A DNA stretch of 64,000 nucleotides from Bacillota bacterium. GTDB lineage: Bacteria > Bacillota > Clostridia > Oscillospirales > Ruminococcaceae. Under the pieces are notes generated by a model. That model saw only the letters and a list, made by a program, of their open reading frames with translations, did no database searches and was not told where the DNA came from. Both the position numbers and the translations under genes were made by a program. Every line of letters starts with the position of its first letter. Position 1 is the first letter of the stretch. Shown here in pieces: positions 28,692-37,075 of the stretch. The DNA lies in the NCBI GenBank assembly GCA_023460535.1, contig JAEWPV010000020.1, positions 186,001 through 250,000 on the forward strand, in the 5' to 3' direction.

Positions 28692-29659
28692 TGTTTGATT
28701 TTATCGGAAAAAAGAAGATAATCTTCATACTCTCTTCTTCAATAATTGTGCTGACTATACTGGCTTCCTTGATCTTTGGTGTACAACTTGATATTCAATT
28801 CAAGGGCGGCTCCATCGTAACCTACAGCTATGCCGGAGATCTGAATTTGGACAGTGTGGATTCCACGATTGAAAGTACTCTTGGGCAGCAGGTCAGCGTT
28901 CAAAAAACTGAAGGTGATACGGAGCTGCTGCTTGTTACCCTTGCAGAAGATAAAATCCTGTCGATTGAGAATCAGGCTGCTATGACCGAAGCGTTAACAA
29001 CAGCTTTTCCGGACAATTCGATTGTGCTGGAGAATTCCTCCAACGTAAACCCCGTAATGGGTCGGGAATTTTTCTTAAAATGTCTGGTCGCCGTTGTTGC
29101 AGCTTCGCTGTTGATTGTTCTGTTTATCGGTATTCGCTTTCGTAAGATCGGCGGCTTTTCGGCCGGCACAATGGGTGTAATTGCACTGATACACGATGTA
29201 ATCATTGTGTTTGCAACCTTTATGCTGTTCCGTATGCCGATAGACGATAACTTTATTGCGGTTGTGCTTACAATCCTTGGTTTTTCCATTAACGATACCA
29301 TCGTAATTTACGACCGTATTCGTGAAAACGAGAAGCTCTATGGTGGGAAGAAGGAACTCGGAGAGATTGTTAATATGAGCATCAATCAGTCATTGACCCG
29401 CTCGATTATCACTAGCTTGTGCGGTGTTATTGTAATGGTTGTTGTTTGTGTAGTTGCACTCATTAACAATGTAACGAGCATTCTGAGCTTTGCCATCCCG
29501 ATGATCTTCGGTATGATCTCCGGCTCGTACTCCACCATCTGTATCGCAGGACCGCTGTGGGTGGTTTGGAAGAATTATCGCGCTAAAAAAATGGATTCCA
29601 ATCCCGCAAAAAAGGGCAAGCCCGGAAAATCCGGCGGCGTTGGTAAGATTAAGATTTAA
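28691..29659 (+). CDS. secF: Protein translocase subunit SecF
   Basis: Partner of SecD. 322 residues with TM1 at the N-terminus, a short periplasmic-type domain and TM2-6; conserved GGSIVTYSY, VNPVMGREF and the TM4 motif LGFSINDTIVIYDRIREN. ATG 28691 shares one base with the secD stop, so translation is probably coupled. A lysine/glycine-rich tail ends the protein. A UUCG-capped terminator follows. Confidence 0.95.
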   Translation: MFDFIGKKKIIFILSSSIIVLTILASLIFGVQLDIQFKGGSIVTYSYAGDLNLDSVDSTIESTLGQQVSVQKTEGDTELLLVTLAEDKILSIENQAAMTEALTTAFPDNSIVLENSSNVNPVMGREFFLKCLVAVVAASLLIVLFIGIRFRKIGGFSAGTMGVIALIHDVIIVFATFMLFRMPIDDNFIAVVLTILGFSINDTIVIYDRIRENEKLYGGKKELGEIVNMSINQSLTRSIITSLCGVIVMVVVCVVALINNVTSILSFAIPMIFGMISGSYSTICIAGPLWVVWKNYRAKKMDSNPAKKGKPGKSGGVGKIKI

Positions 29660-29675
29660 TAATAACCGTGCTTAC

Positions 29676-29710
29676 AAAAGACGAATTCACTTCGGTGGGT
29701 TCGTCTTTTT
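29676..29710 (+). terminator. Terminator after secF
   Basis: Stem AAAAGACGAATTCAC (29676-29690) with GTGGGTTCGTCTTTT (29695-29709), two G-U pairs, a stable C(TTCG)G tetraloop and a T-run. Confidence 0.92.
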
Positions 29711-29828
29711 GCGTTGTCAAAGTATATTCTATTTCATGCCGCTAACCTTTGTCCCATTCTTGGTTCTAAACGAAGTGGACAAACAATATACTGAATTGAG
29801 TTTACAACGAAGAAGAGGAATAAAGTAA

Positions 29829-30848
29829 ATGACAATTTGCGAACAAGCACAGCGTCTTGAAGATGCAGCGACGATGTTGCCACAACAGTTAAACCTGCAG
29901 GTATGCGGCCTTCCTCAGGAGACTAAGGCAAACATTCGCGAAATGCGGCTTCGTTGTGGCAAGCCGTTTGCGGTGAACCTCTCAAATAAGGATGTATTCC
30001 TAACAAATGCTGGGACAATTGTCGCCACAGAGACAGCGGATACGGTTTGTATTACACAAAGCGACATTGACCAGTGCTTTAGAAGATTATGTGATTATTC
30101 GGTATACAGTCATCAGAATGAGATGATTAGTGGGTTTATCACGGTAAAAAACGGTCATCGCGCCGGACTGTGCGGTAGTGCGGTGGTTGAAAACGGCAGG
30201 ATAAGCGGCGTTAGGGGAATTAGCTCCATTAACCTTCGTGTTGCACGGCAGATTTTCGGTGTAGCCGATGTTCTGATGAAGCAGATATTCAGCAACCGCA
30301 TGACTGGTGTGTTAATCTGTGGCGTTCCCGGCAGCGGCAAAACAACCCTTCTGCGTGATTTGGTCAGGCAGTTATCAATGCGCGGTACACGGGTATCGGT
30401 TGTAGATGAACGAGGGGAAATTGCAGCCGTTTATTGCGGACAGGCAGGCAACGATCTGGGTCCTCGCTGCGATGTTTTGGACGGCTACCCCAAGGGAGAA
30501 GGAATTCTAATCGCCGTACGCTGCCTCGCACCTGATATCGTAGTGTGCGATGAGATTGGCGGCGAGCAGGAAGCGGCAGCTTTATTAACCGGAATTAACA
30601 GTGGCGTCTCTATTATTGCCACGGTTCATGCTTCGGACAGAGATGAGCTTTTGCGTAAGAATCAAGTGATGCGCTTAGTTTTAGCGGGTGCGTTTGGGTA
30701 CATTGTGTTTCTAAATGATGCGGCAAGACCGTGCTCAATCAGGGAGGTTGTGAGAGCAGATGAGCTTTATCCTAAAGGCGGGGGGAATGATGTGCATTGT
30801 AACAACCTGTACCGCAGTGGGGCTTTTATTGCGTCGGCGATTGATTGA
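29829..30848 (+). CDS. spoIIIAA: Stage III sporulation protein AA (ATPase)
   Basis: Secretion-type ATPase (type II/IV, GspE-like) of the SpoIIIA-SpoIIQ channel that connects mother cell and forespore. 339 residues with Walker A GVPGSGKTT at 165-173, a Walker B region around APDIVVCDEIGGEQE and an arginine/His block SIIATVHASDRDEL. AGAGGAA precedes the ATG. First of eight spoIIIA genes; in Bacillus the operon is sigma E dependent, but I could not assign a sigma E promoter in the 118 bp upstream. Confidence 0.94.
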   Translation: MTICEQAQRLEDAATMLPQQLNLQVCGLPQETKANIREMRLRCGKPFAVNLSNKDVFLTNAGTIVATETADTVCITQSDIDQCFRRLCDYSVYSHQNEMISGFITVKNGHRAGLCGSAVVENGRISGVRGISSINLRVARQIFGVADVLMKQIFSNRMTGVLICGVPGSGKTTLLRDLVRQLSMRGTRVSVVDERGEIAAVYCGQAGNDLGPRCDVLDGYPKGEGILIAVRCLAPDIVVCDEIGGEQEAAALLTGINSGVSIIATVHASDRDELLRKNQVMRLVLAGAFGYIVFLNDAARPCSIREVVRADELYPKGGGNDVHCNNLYRSGAFIASAID

Positions 30849-31275
30849 CCGTGCGGACTACCTGGAGCGGCTGATTGCGATGCTCGATTACCTTTCGGCT
30901 CAGATTAGCTATGTGCGCATGCCAATCGGGGAAATTGTGGTGCAGATGGCTCAGCAAAGCCAGTTTTCATGCCTCACCTTTTTGAATGAATGCAAACAGC
31001 TGCTGGCAAAGGGGGAATCGTTTCCGCTGGCGTGGAGATCAAGTGTGGCGCAGCATCGAAATTGGATATCCAAGGAAGACCTTGAGCGACTAATCTCACT
31101 GGGAGATATTCTGGGAACCACGGATGCACTAGAACAGCAAAAATCCATAGAAATGTATAACCGGCTGTTTGCAAAAAGCTACGAAACGGCAAGAACAGAA
31201 TGCACCTCTCATGCCAGGATGTACCTGACCATAGGTGTGCTTGCGGGAGTTGGCTTTGCGATTTTAATGCTGTAA
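30760..31275 (+). CDS. spoIIIAB: Stage III sporulation protein AB
   Basis: 171-residue membrane protein of the SpoIIIA complex, with an N-terminal hydrophobic segment and a C-terminal one (YLTIGVLAGVGFAILML); related to GspF-type platform proteins. It overlaps spoIIIAA by 89 nt when started at ATG 30760 (AGGGAGG about 11 nt upstream), which keeps the expected N-terminal helix; ATG 30787 or 30790 are alternatives. The operon is interrupted after this gene by 181 bp. Confidence 0.88.
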   Translation: MSFILKAGGMMCIVTTCTAVGLLLRRRLIDRADYLERLIAMLDYLSAQISYVRMPIGEIVVQMAQQSQFSCLTFLNECKQLLAKGESFPLAWRSSVAQHRNWISKEDLERLISLGDILGTTDALEQQKSIEMYNRLFAKSYETARTECTSHARMYLTIGVLAGVGFAILML

Positions 31276-31456
31276 TACACACACAGCTAGTTGCATAGCC
31301 ATTGTATATGGCTCAAAACTTGTAAACCACCGTTTTGGTGGGGATGTTTGGTTTGTCTCTTATTGCATTTTTCAAATGTGTTATAGCAAACGGGATTCAT
31401 TCCGGACACTATTTCTGTTAATCAGTTTATAAATCGGCGGAACGGAGTATGCGGGT
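31276..31456 (+). other. 181-bp gap inside the spoIIIA operon with two hairpins
   Basis: Between spoIIIAB and spoIIIAC, where genes are usually adjacent. Contains dyads AGCCAT/ATGGCT (31297-31302 and 31308-31313) and CCACC/GGTGG (31327-31331 and 31337-31341). Neither is followed by a proper T-run. No open frame of note. Confidence 0.5.
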
Positions 31457-31651
31457 ATGGAAGTGGACTTAATTTTTAAGATTGCGGCTATCGGCATAAT
31501 CGTAGCGGTGCTCAATCAAGTATTAATTCGCTCGGGGCGCGAGGAACAGGCAATGATGACCACCCTTGCCGGTCTAATTGTTGTGCTGATGATGATTATT
31601 TACGAAATCAGCAACCTGTTTGAGACGGTAAAAAGCGTGTTTGGGTTATAG
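31457..31651 (+). CDS. spoIIIAC: Stage III sporulation protein AC
   Basis: 64-residue protein with two membrane helices (residues 6-24 and 34-55), the standard size of SpoIIIAC, a small membrane part of the forespore channel. Conserved MEVDLIFKIAAIGIIVAVLN start. Two nucleotides separate it from spoIIIAD. Confidence 0.93.
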   Translation: MEVDLIFKIAAIGIIVAVLNQVLIRSGREEQAMMTTLAGLIVVLMMIIYEISNLFETVKSVFGL

Positions 31652-31653
31652 CT

Positions 31654-32046
31654 ATGAACATCTTAACTGTGGCGGGGATTGCCATTATTGCTACGGCAAT
31701 CTCGGTTTTGATAAAACAGTACAAGCCCGAGTATTCTCTTGCGGTAAATCTGGGTGCAGGCATAATCATCCTGCTCTTTGCTGTCATCGCGAGTGCACCA
31801 ATTATTGCCGAGATTCAAGCGCTTGTGGAAGAGACGGGAATCAATAGTCAATACCTTGTCATTCTGCTTAAAGCACTGGGCATATGCTTTGTAACACAGT
31901 TTGCGGCGGATGTCTGTCGAGACTCAGGTGCCGTATCTATTGCCACTAAGGTGGAGACAGCCGGCAAAATTGCCGTACTGCTTTGTGCGCTTCCGCTGTT
32001 TGAGCGTATTTTGAATATTGCTAGGGCACTGATTAACGCGTCTTAG
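31654..32046 (+). CDS. spoIIIAD: Stage III sporulation protein AD
   Basis: 130-residue integral membrane protein with about four hydrophobic helices, homologous in fold to SpoIIIAC but longer. Conserved segments VLIKQYKPEYSL and ICFVTQFAADVCRDSG. Part of the SpoIIIA secretion-like complex. Confidence 0.93.
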   Translation: MNILTVAGIAIIATAISVLIKQYKPEYSLAVNLGAGIIILLFAVIASAPIIAEIQALVEETGINSQYLVILLKALGICFVTQFAADVCRDSGAVSIATKVETAGKIAVLLCALPLFERILNIARALINAS

Positions 32047-32088
32047 ATTGGGGTACCAATGTTAATATAAAGGGATGTTATTGTACCA

Positions 32089-33243
32089 ATGAGAATGAAG
32101 TTGATTGCGGTAGTACTGTTTATCTTGATGTTCTCAGTGCCGGTTTATGCCGAAGAAGGTGACATACCCGATGCGGTGCAGGAGGGAATGTTTGAAGAAC
32201 AGCTTGAGGCAAGCGGCGCGGATGAACTGTGGTGGATGCTATCAGATCAAACCAAGGATTACCTTGACACCATTGGCATAGACGATATATCGGCAGGCAG
32301 CATCCTATCGCTCAGGCCGGGAGAGTTCTTTGGATTGGTTGTGGCTATGCTTAAGGATACTGTCTCAAAGCCGCAGGTTATCTTCTTTTCAGTGCTTGGC
32401 ATCATACTTTTATGCTCGTTGATAGATGGGTTTAAAGAAGGCTTTTTGCAAAAATCGCTTGGGAATGTATTTCAAACCGTTTCGGTTTTGTGTATCGTCG
32501 GCTCGGTAATCGTTCCGGTTATGAGCTGCATACACAAAGCATCGGCAGCAATCTATGACTGTAGCAACTTTATGCTGTCCTTTGTTCCGGTGCTCTCGGG
32601 GATTATGGCAGTATCCGGTCAACCGGGTACTGCGTCAGCATACAACCTGCTTTTGTTTGGTGCGGCAGAGGTGACGGCTCAGATAGCGTCTGCGACGGTG
32701 GTGCCTTTGCTTGGCATCTATCTTGCCTTTAGTATTGTAGCGGCGGTATCTCCGCAGATTAACTTGTCCGGAGCCGCACAGCTGATAAAAAGTGTGGCAT
32801 CCTGGGTTTTGGGTTTTATTATAACCGTATTTGTGGCGTTGCTCAGTGTTCAAACCCTGGTAAGCTCAGGTATCGATAACGTGGCAGTCAGAACGGGAAA
32901 GTTTTTAATCGGTTCGTTTATTCCGGTTGTAGGCGGTGCCTTGGCAGATGCGATGACCTCGGTTAGCGGATGCCTGCATCTGCTCAAAAGCGTTGTGGGT
33001 GTTTTTGGAATTCTTGCTGCCGCAATGATCTTTTTACCTGTTTTACTTGAGGCGATTGTGTGGATGCTGACACTCAAGGCGTCGGCGGCAGTCAGCGAAA
33101 TTTTTGAACTCAAGCAGGTGAGCGAGGTATTAAAAAGCTGTGCTACTGCCATAACGCTACTCGTAACCGTTATTCTTTGCTTTGCGGTATTGATGATTAT
33201 TTCCACCACCATCGTTTTAACCGTCAGTTCGGTTGGCTCGTAG
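32089..33243 (+). CDS. spoIIIAE: Stage III sporulation protein AE
   Basis: 384 residues. A signal peptide (residues 1-21, ending VPVYA-E) is followed by a short extracytoplasmic region and about seven membrane helices. The family's conserved block IMAVSGQPGTASAYN is present. Polytopic component of the SpoIIIA channel. The start is 42 nt after spoIIIAD. Confidence 0.93.
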   Translation: MRMKLIAVVLFILMFSVPVYAEEGDIPDAVQEGMFEEQLEASGADELWWMLSDQTKDYLDTIGIDDISAGSILSLRPGEFFGLVVAMLKDTVSKPQVIFFSVLGIILLCSLIDGFKEGFLQKSLGNVFQTVSVLCIVGSVIVPVMSCIHKASAAIYDCSNFMLSFVPVLSGIMAVSGQPGTASAYNLLLFGAAEVTAQIASATVVPLLGIYLAFSIVAAVSPQINLSGAAQLIKSVASWVLGFIITVFVALLSVQTLVSSGIDNVAVRTGKFLIGSFIPVVGGALADAMTSVSGCLHLLKSVVGVFGILAAAMIFLPVLLEAIVWMLTLKASAAVSEIFELKQVSEVLKSCATAITLLVTVILCFAVLMIISTTIVLTVSSVGS

Positions 33244-33270
33244 TAGCGTCACGAGAAAAGGGGTTCCAGT

Positions 33271-33747
33271 ATGGCTGATATAAAGGTTTGGGCTGTCTCA
33301 CTATGTGTTGCGGCAATAGCTGGGGCCATTATGCACATGCTTGCCCCAAACACAAGCCTGGAGAAGCTGATGCGGCTTGTAATCGGTGTGTTTTTTTTAA
33401 GCTGTATCGTTTCACCGGTGTTGACAAAATTGCCCGATATGACGCTAACCGTAAGCGGTAAAGCAGAGCAGCGACTTGCAGAGGTTCAGGATGGTTTAAT
33501 GTCTGCCGTAGACAATCAAATGGAAACCGGAATGGTTGATCAGATTGGGTTATTGCTTAATAAAAAAGGTGTTACTCCCGAAAATATTTCATTTGAGTAT
33601 AATACTGCGGACAAAAACCGCATATCTATTAGTCAGATAGATGTTGTGCTTTCGCCTGATTATGCCATGCGAGAGACAGAAATCAGGGATTACATAAACG
33701 ATAAGACGGGTATCGCTACCGTTTTGACGTTTTCTGGCGCGTCGTAA
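33271..33747 (+). CDS. spoIIIAF: Stage III sporulation protein AF
   Basis: 158 residues: two N-terminal membrane helices (around residues 5-25 and 33-52) and a soluble domain of the ring-building type shared with SpoIIIAG/AH, ending with the IRDYINDKTGI segment. AAAAGGGG before the ATG. Confidence 0.9.
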   Translation: MADIKVWAVSLCVAAIAGAIMHMLAPNTSLEKLMRLVIGVFFLSCIVSPVLTKLPDMTLTVSGKAEQRLAEVQDGLMSAVDNQMETGMVDQIGLLLNKKGVTPENISFEYNTADKNRISISQIDVVLSPDYAMRETEIRDYINDKTGIATVLTFSGAS

Positions 33748-33768
33748 CGACTGCCCGTGGAGGTTGAT

Positions 33769-34359
33769 ATGCAGGAGAAATCCAATAGTATACTAAACAT
33801 CCGGAAGTGGCTTGGCGGGTTGGCTAAAGGTGATAAAAAGATACGTATTATTGTAACCATAGGCATATTGGGTATTGTTCTCATACTGCTTTCGGAGCTG
33901 TTAGCCCCCAAAAGCAAAATCGTAAATGAGGTTAACAGCCAGGAAAGCTCCCTGTCTGTAAGCAATGAAAAGTTGGAGCAACAGGTATATGCGCTGGTGA
34001 CCTCAATAGATGGGGTTGGGCGGGCAAAGGTAATGGTTACGCTTGATACCAGCGTGGAATATGTATATGCCAAAGAGCAAAAATCTGATACCGATGTGAC
34101 CAAAGACATATCGGAGAACGGAAATGCAAAAACATCACAGAAGGATAAAACCGAGGAAAAATACATCTTTGTGGATGGGTCGGTTGGCAAGCAGCCGCTG
34201 CTTACGACCGAAAAAGCGCCTCGGGTTAAAGGAGTTGTTGTGGTATGCGAGGGCGGTGATGATAAGTTAGTTCAATCGCGCATTATAGACGCGGTTACTA
34301 CCGCATTTGACATTGGCGCAAATCGTGTTTGCGTCACAAGAATGGCAACCGAAAACTGA
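33769..34359 (+). CDS. spoIIIAG: Stage III sporulation protein AG
   Basis: 196 residues with one membrane helix (about residues 24-43) and an extracytoplasmic domain. SpoIIIAG forms a large oligomeric ring in the intermembrane space. The core GVGRAKVMVTLDTSVEYVYA and the ending VKGVVVVCEGGDD match the family. ATG 33769 has GGAGG 6 nt upstream; GTG 33757 belongs to that SD. Confidence 0.93.
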   Translation: MQEKSNSILNIRKWLGGLAKGDKKIRIIVTIGILGIVLILLSELLAPKSKIVNEVNSQESSLSVSNEKLEQQVYALVTSIDGVGRAKVMVTLDTSVEYVYAKEQKSDTDVTKDISENGNAKTSQKDKTEEKYIFVDGSVGKQPLLTTEKAPRVKGVVVVCEGGDDKLVQSRIIDAVTTAFDIGANRVCVTRMATEN

Positions 34360-34383
34360 TATTCTGATGGGAGGAGCATACAT

Positions 34384-34974
34384 ATGGTGTTTGGTAAAAG
34401 GCAGATACTGCTTGCAACTCTGGTGCTTGCGCTCGGTGTTGCAATATACCTGAACTGGCAGTTCTCTCAGACCGGTAAGGATTTGACACTTGTGGATGAT
34501 GCAGACGCATCAAAGAACTACGGCGAAGCGAAGTTTGTGGGAAAAGACGACACAAACGAAACCGATGCGATTGATGTGACCGGTATTACCGATATGACCG
34601 ATGCCATCGTAACCAACAATGCCGGAGAGGATTATTTTATTGAAGCGCGCTTAAACAAAAAGCAGAGCCGCGATGAGGCGGTAGAAACCTTACAGAAAAT
34701 ATTAAAAGATTCCGCAATTACAGAGGATGAGAAGGATAATGCTATTGCTACAGCGGCTAATATATCAACAGCCATAGACGCGGAGAATAATATCGAAAGC
34801 CTGATTAAGGCAAAAGGGTTTTCTGATTGCATCGCGTTTATTGATAACGATAAGGCAAGCGTTGTGGTAAAAACAAACGGATTGCTCAGCACCGAAGTTG
34901 CGCAGATTAAGGATATTATCTTAGGGGAAATTAGCATTCCAGCCGAAAATATCACGATAATTCCGGTAAAGTAG
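34384..34974 (+). CDS. spoIIIAH: Stage III sporulation protein AH
   Basis: 196 residues: N-terminal membrane helix (residues 7-24), an acidic linker and the C-terminal ring-building (EscJ/PrgK-like) domain, DCIAFIDNDKASVVVK. In Bacillus it binds forespore SpoIIQ across the septal space. Last spoIIIA gene; a strong hairpin follows 19 nt after the stop. Confidence 0.92.
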   Translation: MVFGKRQILLATLVLALGVAIYLNWQFSQTGKDLTLVDDADASKNYGEAKFVGKDDTNETDAIDVTGITDMTDAIVTNNAGEDYFIEARLNKKQSRDEAVETLQKILKDSAITEDEKDNAIATAANISTAIDAENNIESLIKAKGFSDCIAFIDNDKASVVVKTNGLLSTEVAQIKDIILGEISIPAENITIIPVK

Positions 34975-34992
34975 TTGTGTCTTCATCATTTT

Positions 34993-35040
34993 GTGGTATA
35001 ATACCATTAAAGGAAATGGTATTATACCACTTTATTTTTT
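34993..35040 (+). terminator. Strong terminator after spoIIIAH
   Basis: Perfect 16-bp inverted repeat: GTGGTATAATACCATT (34993-35008) and AATGGTATTATACCAC (35015-35030), 6-nt loop, then TTTATTTTTT. The left arm contains TGGTATAAT, an extended -10 sequence, so a promoter function cannot be excluded. Confidence 0.88.
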
Positions 35041-35124
35041 GCTTACCTTTTATTGCGGCTAGGGGATAAAGCCCCTCCCGATGCCATTATCTTTGTCGGT
35101 TAATCCGGCGGAACGGAGGCAGAT

Positions 35125-35493
35125 ATGAAGGAGAATACGATAAAGGACACCGTTGGAAGCCTTAAGATTTCTGAGGAGGTCCTCTCTAAGATTGCATGTA
35201 CCGCTGCACGCGAGATAAATGGAGTTGCTGAGATGGCAGCGATGCCCACCACCTTTAAGGGGCTTGTCTCAAAACCAGTGGTGCCCAAGCCTGTTCGAAT
35301 TACAGTCAAGGATGATGTGGCGGTCATTGAAGTGTATGTCAATCTTGCATCGGGAGCTAAGATTCAAGAGGTTGCACAGCAGATTCAGTCCAACGTCAAG
35401 GCATCGGTTCAAAGTATGACGGGGATTGCTGTAAGCAAGGTGAATGTTCACATTGTTTCCATTCTATTTGAGGATTCGGGCAAGGATCAATAA
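35125..35493 (+). CDS. Asp23/Gls24 family envelope stress protein
   Basis: 122-residue Asp23/Gls24-family protein (YloU/AmaP-related). Conserved SEEVLSKIACTAAREINGV start and the end ...VSKVNVHIVSILFE. Members are abundant membrane-associated or cytosolic proteins linked to alkaline or envelope stress; the one ahead of nusB in Clostridia is a standard neighbour of unknown exact role. GGAGG before ATG; flanked by terminators on both sides. Confidence 0.88.
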   Translation: MKENTIKDTVGSLKISEEVLSKIACTAAREINGVAEMAAMPTTFKGLVSKPVVPKPVRITVKDDVAVIEVYVNLASGAKIQEVAQQIQSNVKASVQSMTGIAVSKVNVHIVSILFEDSGKDQ

Positions 35494-35505
35494 ACCGACT
35501 AGAGT

Positions 35506-35536
35506 AAGCCCTCCAAGCAGGCGGAGGGCTTCTTTT
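35506..35536 (+). terminator. Terminator after the Asp23 gene
   Basis: AAGCCCTCC (35506-35514) pairs with GGAGGGCTT (35523-35531), 8-nt loop, followed by CTTTT. The overlapping TTGCAT (35535-35540) with TATACT (35559-35564) at 18 bp could be the weak nusB promoter. Confidence 0.8.
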
Positions 35537-35596
35537 GCATTATACGCTGTGTAGGTTCTATACTTTACACGCTTATTCTGAAAGGATGCACCCAAT

Positions 35597-36115
35597 ATGA
35601 CGCGCAGAGAAGCAAGAGAGCAGGCGTTTATCCTGCTGTTTGAGAAATCATTTCGCAACGAGACCATTCAGGAGCTAATTGACCTTGCCAATGAAAGCAG
35701 GGTAATTGTGATTGATCAGCCCGATCTGAAACGCGAAAACTGGGAGATGCATCTGGACCCATTTGCGGAGCAGACTGCACTCAGGGTTGAGGCGTGCATT
35801 GAGGAGCTGGACGAACACATCGAGCGGTTGTCCCGTAAATGGAAGAAGAACCGCATTTCCAGGGTATCTATTTCTGTTTTACGGCTGGCACTTTACGAAA
35901 TGCTCTATGACCCGGATATCCCGGTTGGCGTATCAATCAACGAAGCAGTTGATATAACAAAGAAGTATGCCGGTGAAGAAGATTACTCTTTTGTTAATGG
36001 GGTGCTGGGCACTGCCGCAAAAGAACTCGTAGCCCCGCTTTCACCGGATGCTGACAGCCAGACAGTAGGTGAATCCGATACGGAAACAGCACCCGATGAG
36101 CCTGAGCTGGAGTAG
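35597..36115 (+). CDS. nusB: Transcription antitermination factor NusB
   Basis: RNA-binding factor that with NusE (S10) allows read-through of rRNA operons. 172 residues; the all-helical core (TRREAREQAFILLFE ... RVSISVLRLALYEMLYD ... EAVDITKKYAGEEDYSFVNGVL) is standard. An acidic, threonine/proline-rich tail of about 30 residues follows the usual end. The stop overlaps a GTG of the next frame. Confidence 0.94.
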   Translation: MTRREAREQAFILLFEKSFRNETIQELIDLANESRVIVIDQPDLKRENWEMHLDPFAEQTALRVEACIEELDEHIERLSRKWKKNRISRVSISVLRLALYEMLYDPDIPVGVSINEAVDITKKYAGEEDYSFVNGVLGTAAKELVAPLSPDADSQTVGESDTETAPDEPELE

Positions 36116-36123
36116 TGGCCGAT

Positions 36124-37074
36124 ATGTCCATTTATTTGGGTATTGATACCAGCAACTACACAACCTCCGCGGCGTTGTATTGCAATGAAACCGGTACGGT
36201 TATAAGCGAGAAACAGCTCCTTCCGGTCAACCCGGGGGAACTGGGCCTTCGGCAGAGCGACGCGGTGTTTCACCATGTTCGTCAACTGCCGATTATTTTA
36301 GAACGCCTGTTTGCGCTACAGAGTCAATCTCCCTGTGCCGTTGGTTTTTCGGCACGCCCCCGAGACGAAGAAGGCTCCTATATGCCGTGCTTTTTAGCCG
36401 GAGAATGCTCGGCAAAGGCGGCGGCGATATCCTCGCATATTCCCGCATACGCGTTTTCTCATCAAGCAGGGCATATTGCGGCGGCACTTTATTCGGTGGG
36501 CAGACTTGACCTGTTGAATGACCGGTTTATCGCTTTTCATGTTTCGGGTGGTACCACGGAATGCCTATTGGTTTCCCCGGGCAAAGAACGTATTATTGAT
36601 ATTACGTGTGTTGCACATAGTCTGGACCTTAAGGCCGGTCAGGTGATTGACCGGGTAGGCGGCATGCTGGGGCTTTCGTTTCCTGCCGGAATGGAGTTGG
36701 ACGAGTTATCTCGCCAAAGTACTCGGGTGTTCTCTCCCAAGCCGATGATAAAGGGGAGTGATTGCTGTCTTTCGGGTGTGGAAAATCAATGTGCTCGCAT
36801 GTTGTCCGATGGAATTGCGCCCTGTGATATAGCCCGTTATTGCATCGATTATATTATGGCTGCGCTTTCCTGCATGACGGAGAGCGCAATACAGACGTAC
36901 GGTAAATTACCTTTGGTCTTCGCTGGCGGTGTGATGTCCAACTCAATTATGAGCGAAACGCTTTCGCGGCGTTTTAATGGGTTGTTTGCAAGCCCTGCGT
37001 TATCAAGCGACAATGCGGCGGGCACGGCGATTTTGTGCTGTATCGGCCACATCGGTGGAACAAGCGGAGGATGA
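36124..37074 (+). CDS. TsaD/Gcp-like paralogue (peptidase M22 family)
   Basis: 316-residue ASKHA-fold protein related to TsaD, the threonylcarbamoyl transferase for tRNA t6A. It keeps the N-terminal LGIDTSNYTTSAALY, the metal-binding His113-x3-His117 (HQAGH) and GGTTECLLV, but differs from true TsaD in the substrate region (VGFSARPRDEEGSYMPCF) and in the C-terminus. This nusB-xseA-linked form is widespread in Clostridia and is probably not the t6A enzyme; its substrate is unknown to me. ATG 36124 gives the standard N-terminus; GTG 36115 is possible. One base separates it from xseA. Confidence 0.75.
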   Translation: MSIYLGIDTSNYTTSAALYCNETGTVISEKQLLPVNPGELGLRQSDAVFHHVRQLPIILERLFALQSQSPCAVGFSARPRDEEGSYMPCFLAGECSAKAAAISSHIPAYAFSHQAGHIAAALYSVGRLDLLNDRFIAFHVSGGTTECLLVSPGKERIIDITCVAHSLDLKAGQVIDRVGGMLGLSFPAGMELDELSRQSTRVFSPKPMIKGSDCCLSGVENQCARMLSDGIAPCDIARYCIDYIMAALSCMTESAIQTYGKLPLVFAGGVMSNSIMSETLSRRFNGLFASPALSSDNAAGTAILCCIGHIGGTSGG

Positions 37075-37075
37075 A

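Noticed and set aside
36977..37075. Extended XseA start
   Set aside because: Lies inside the TsaD paralogue; ATG 37076 has GGAGG and gives the family N-terminus.
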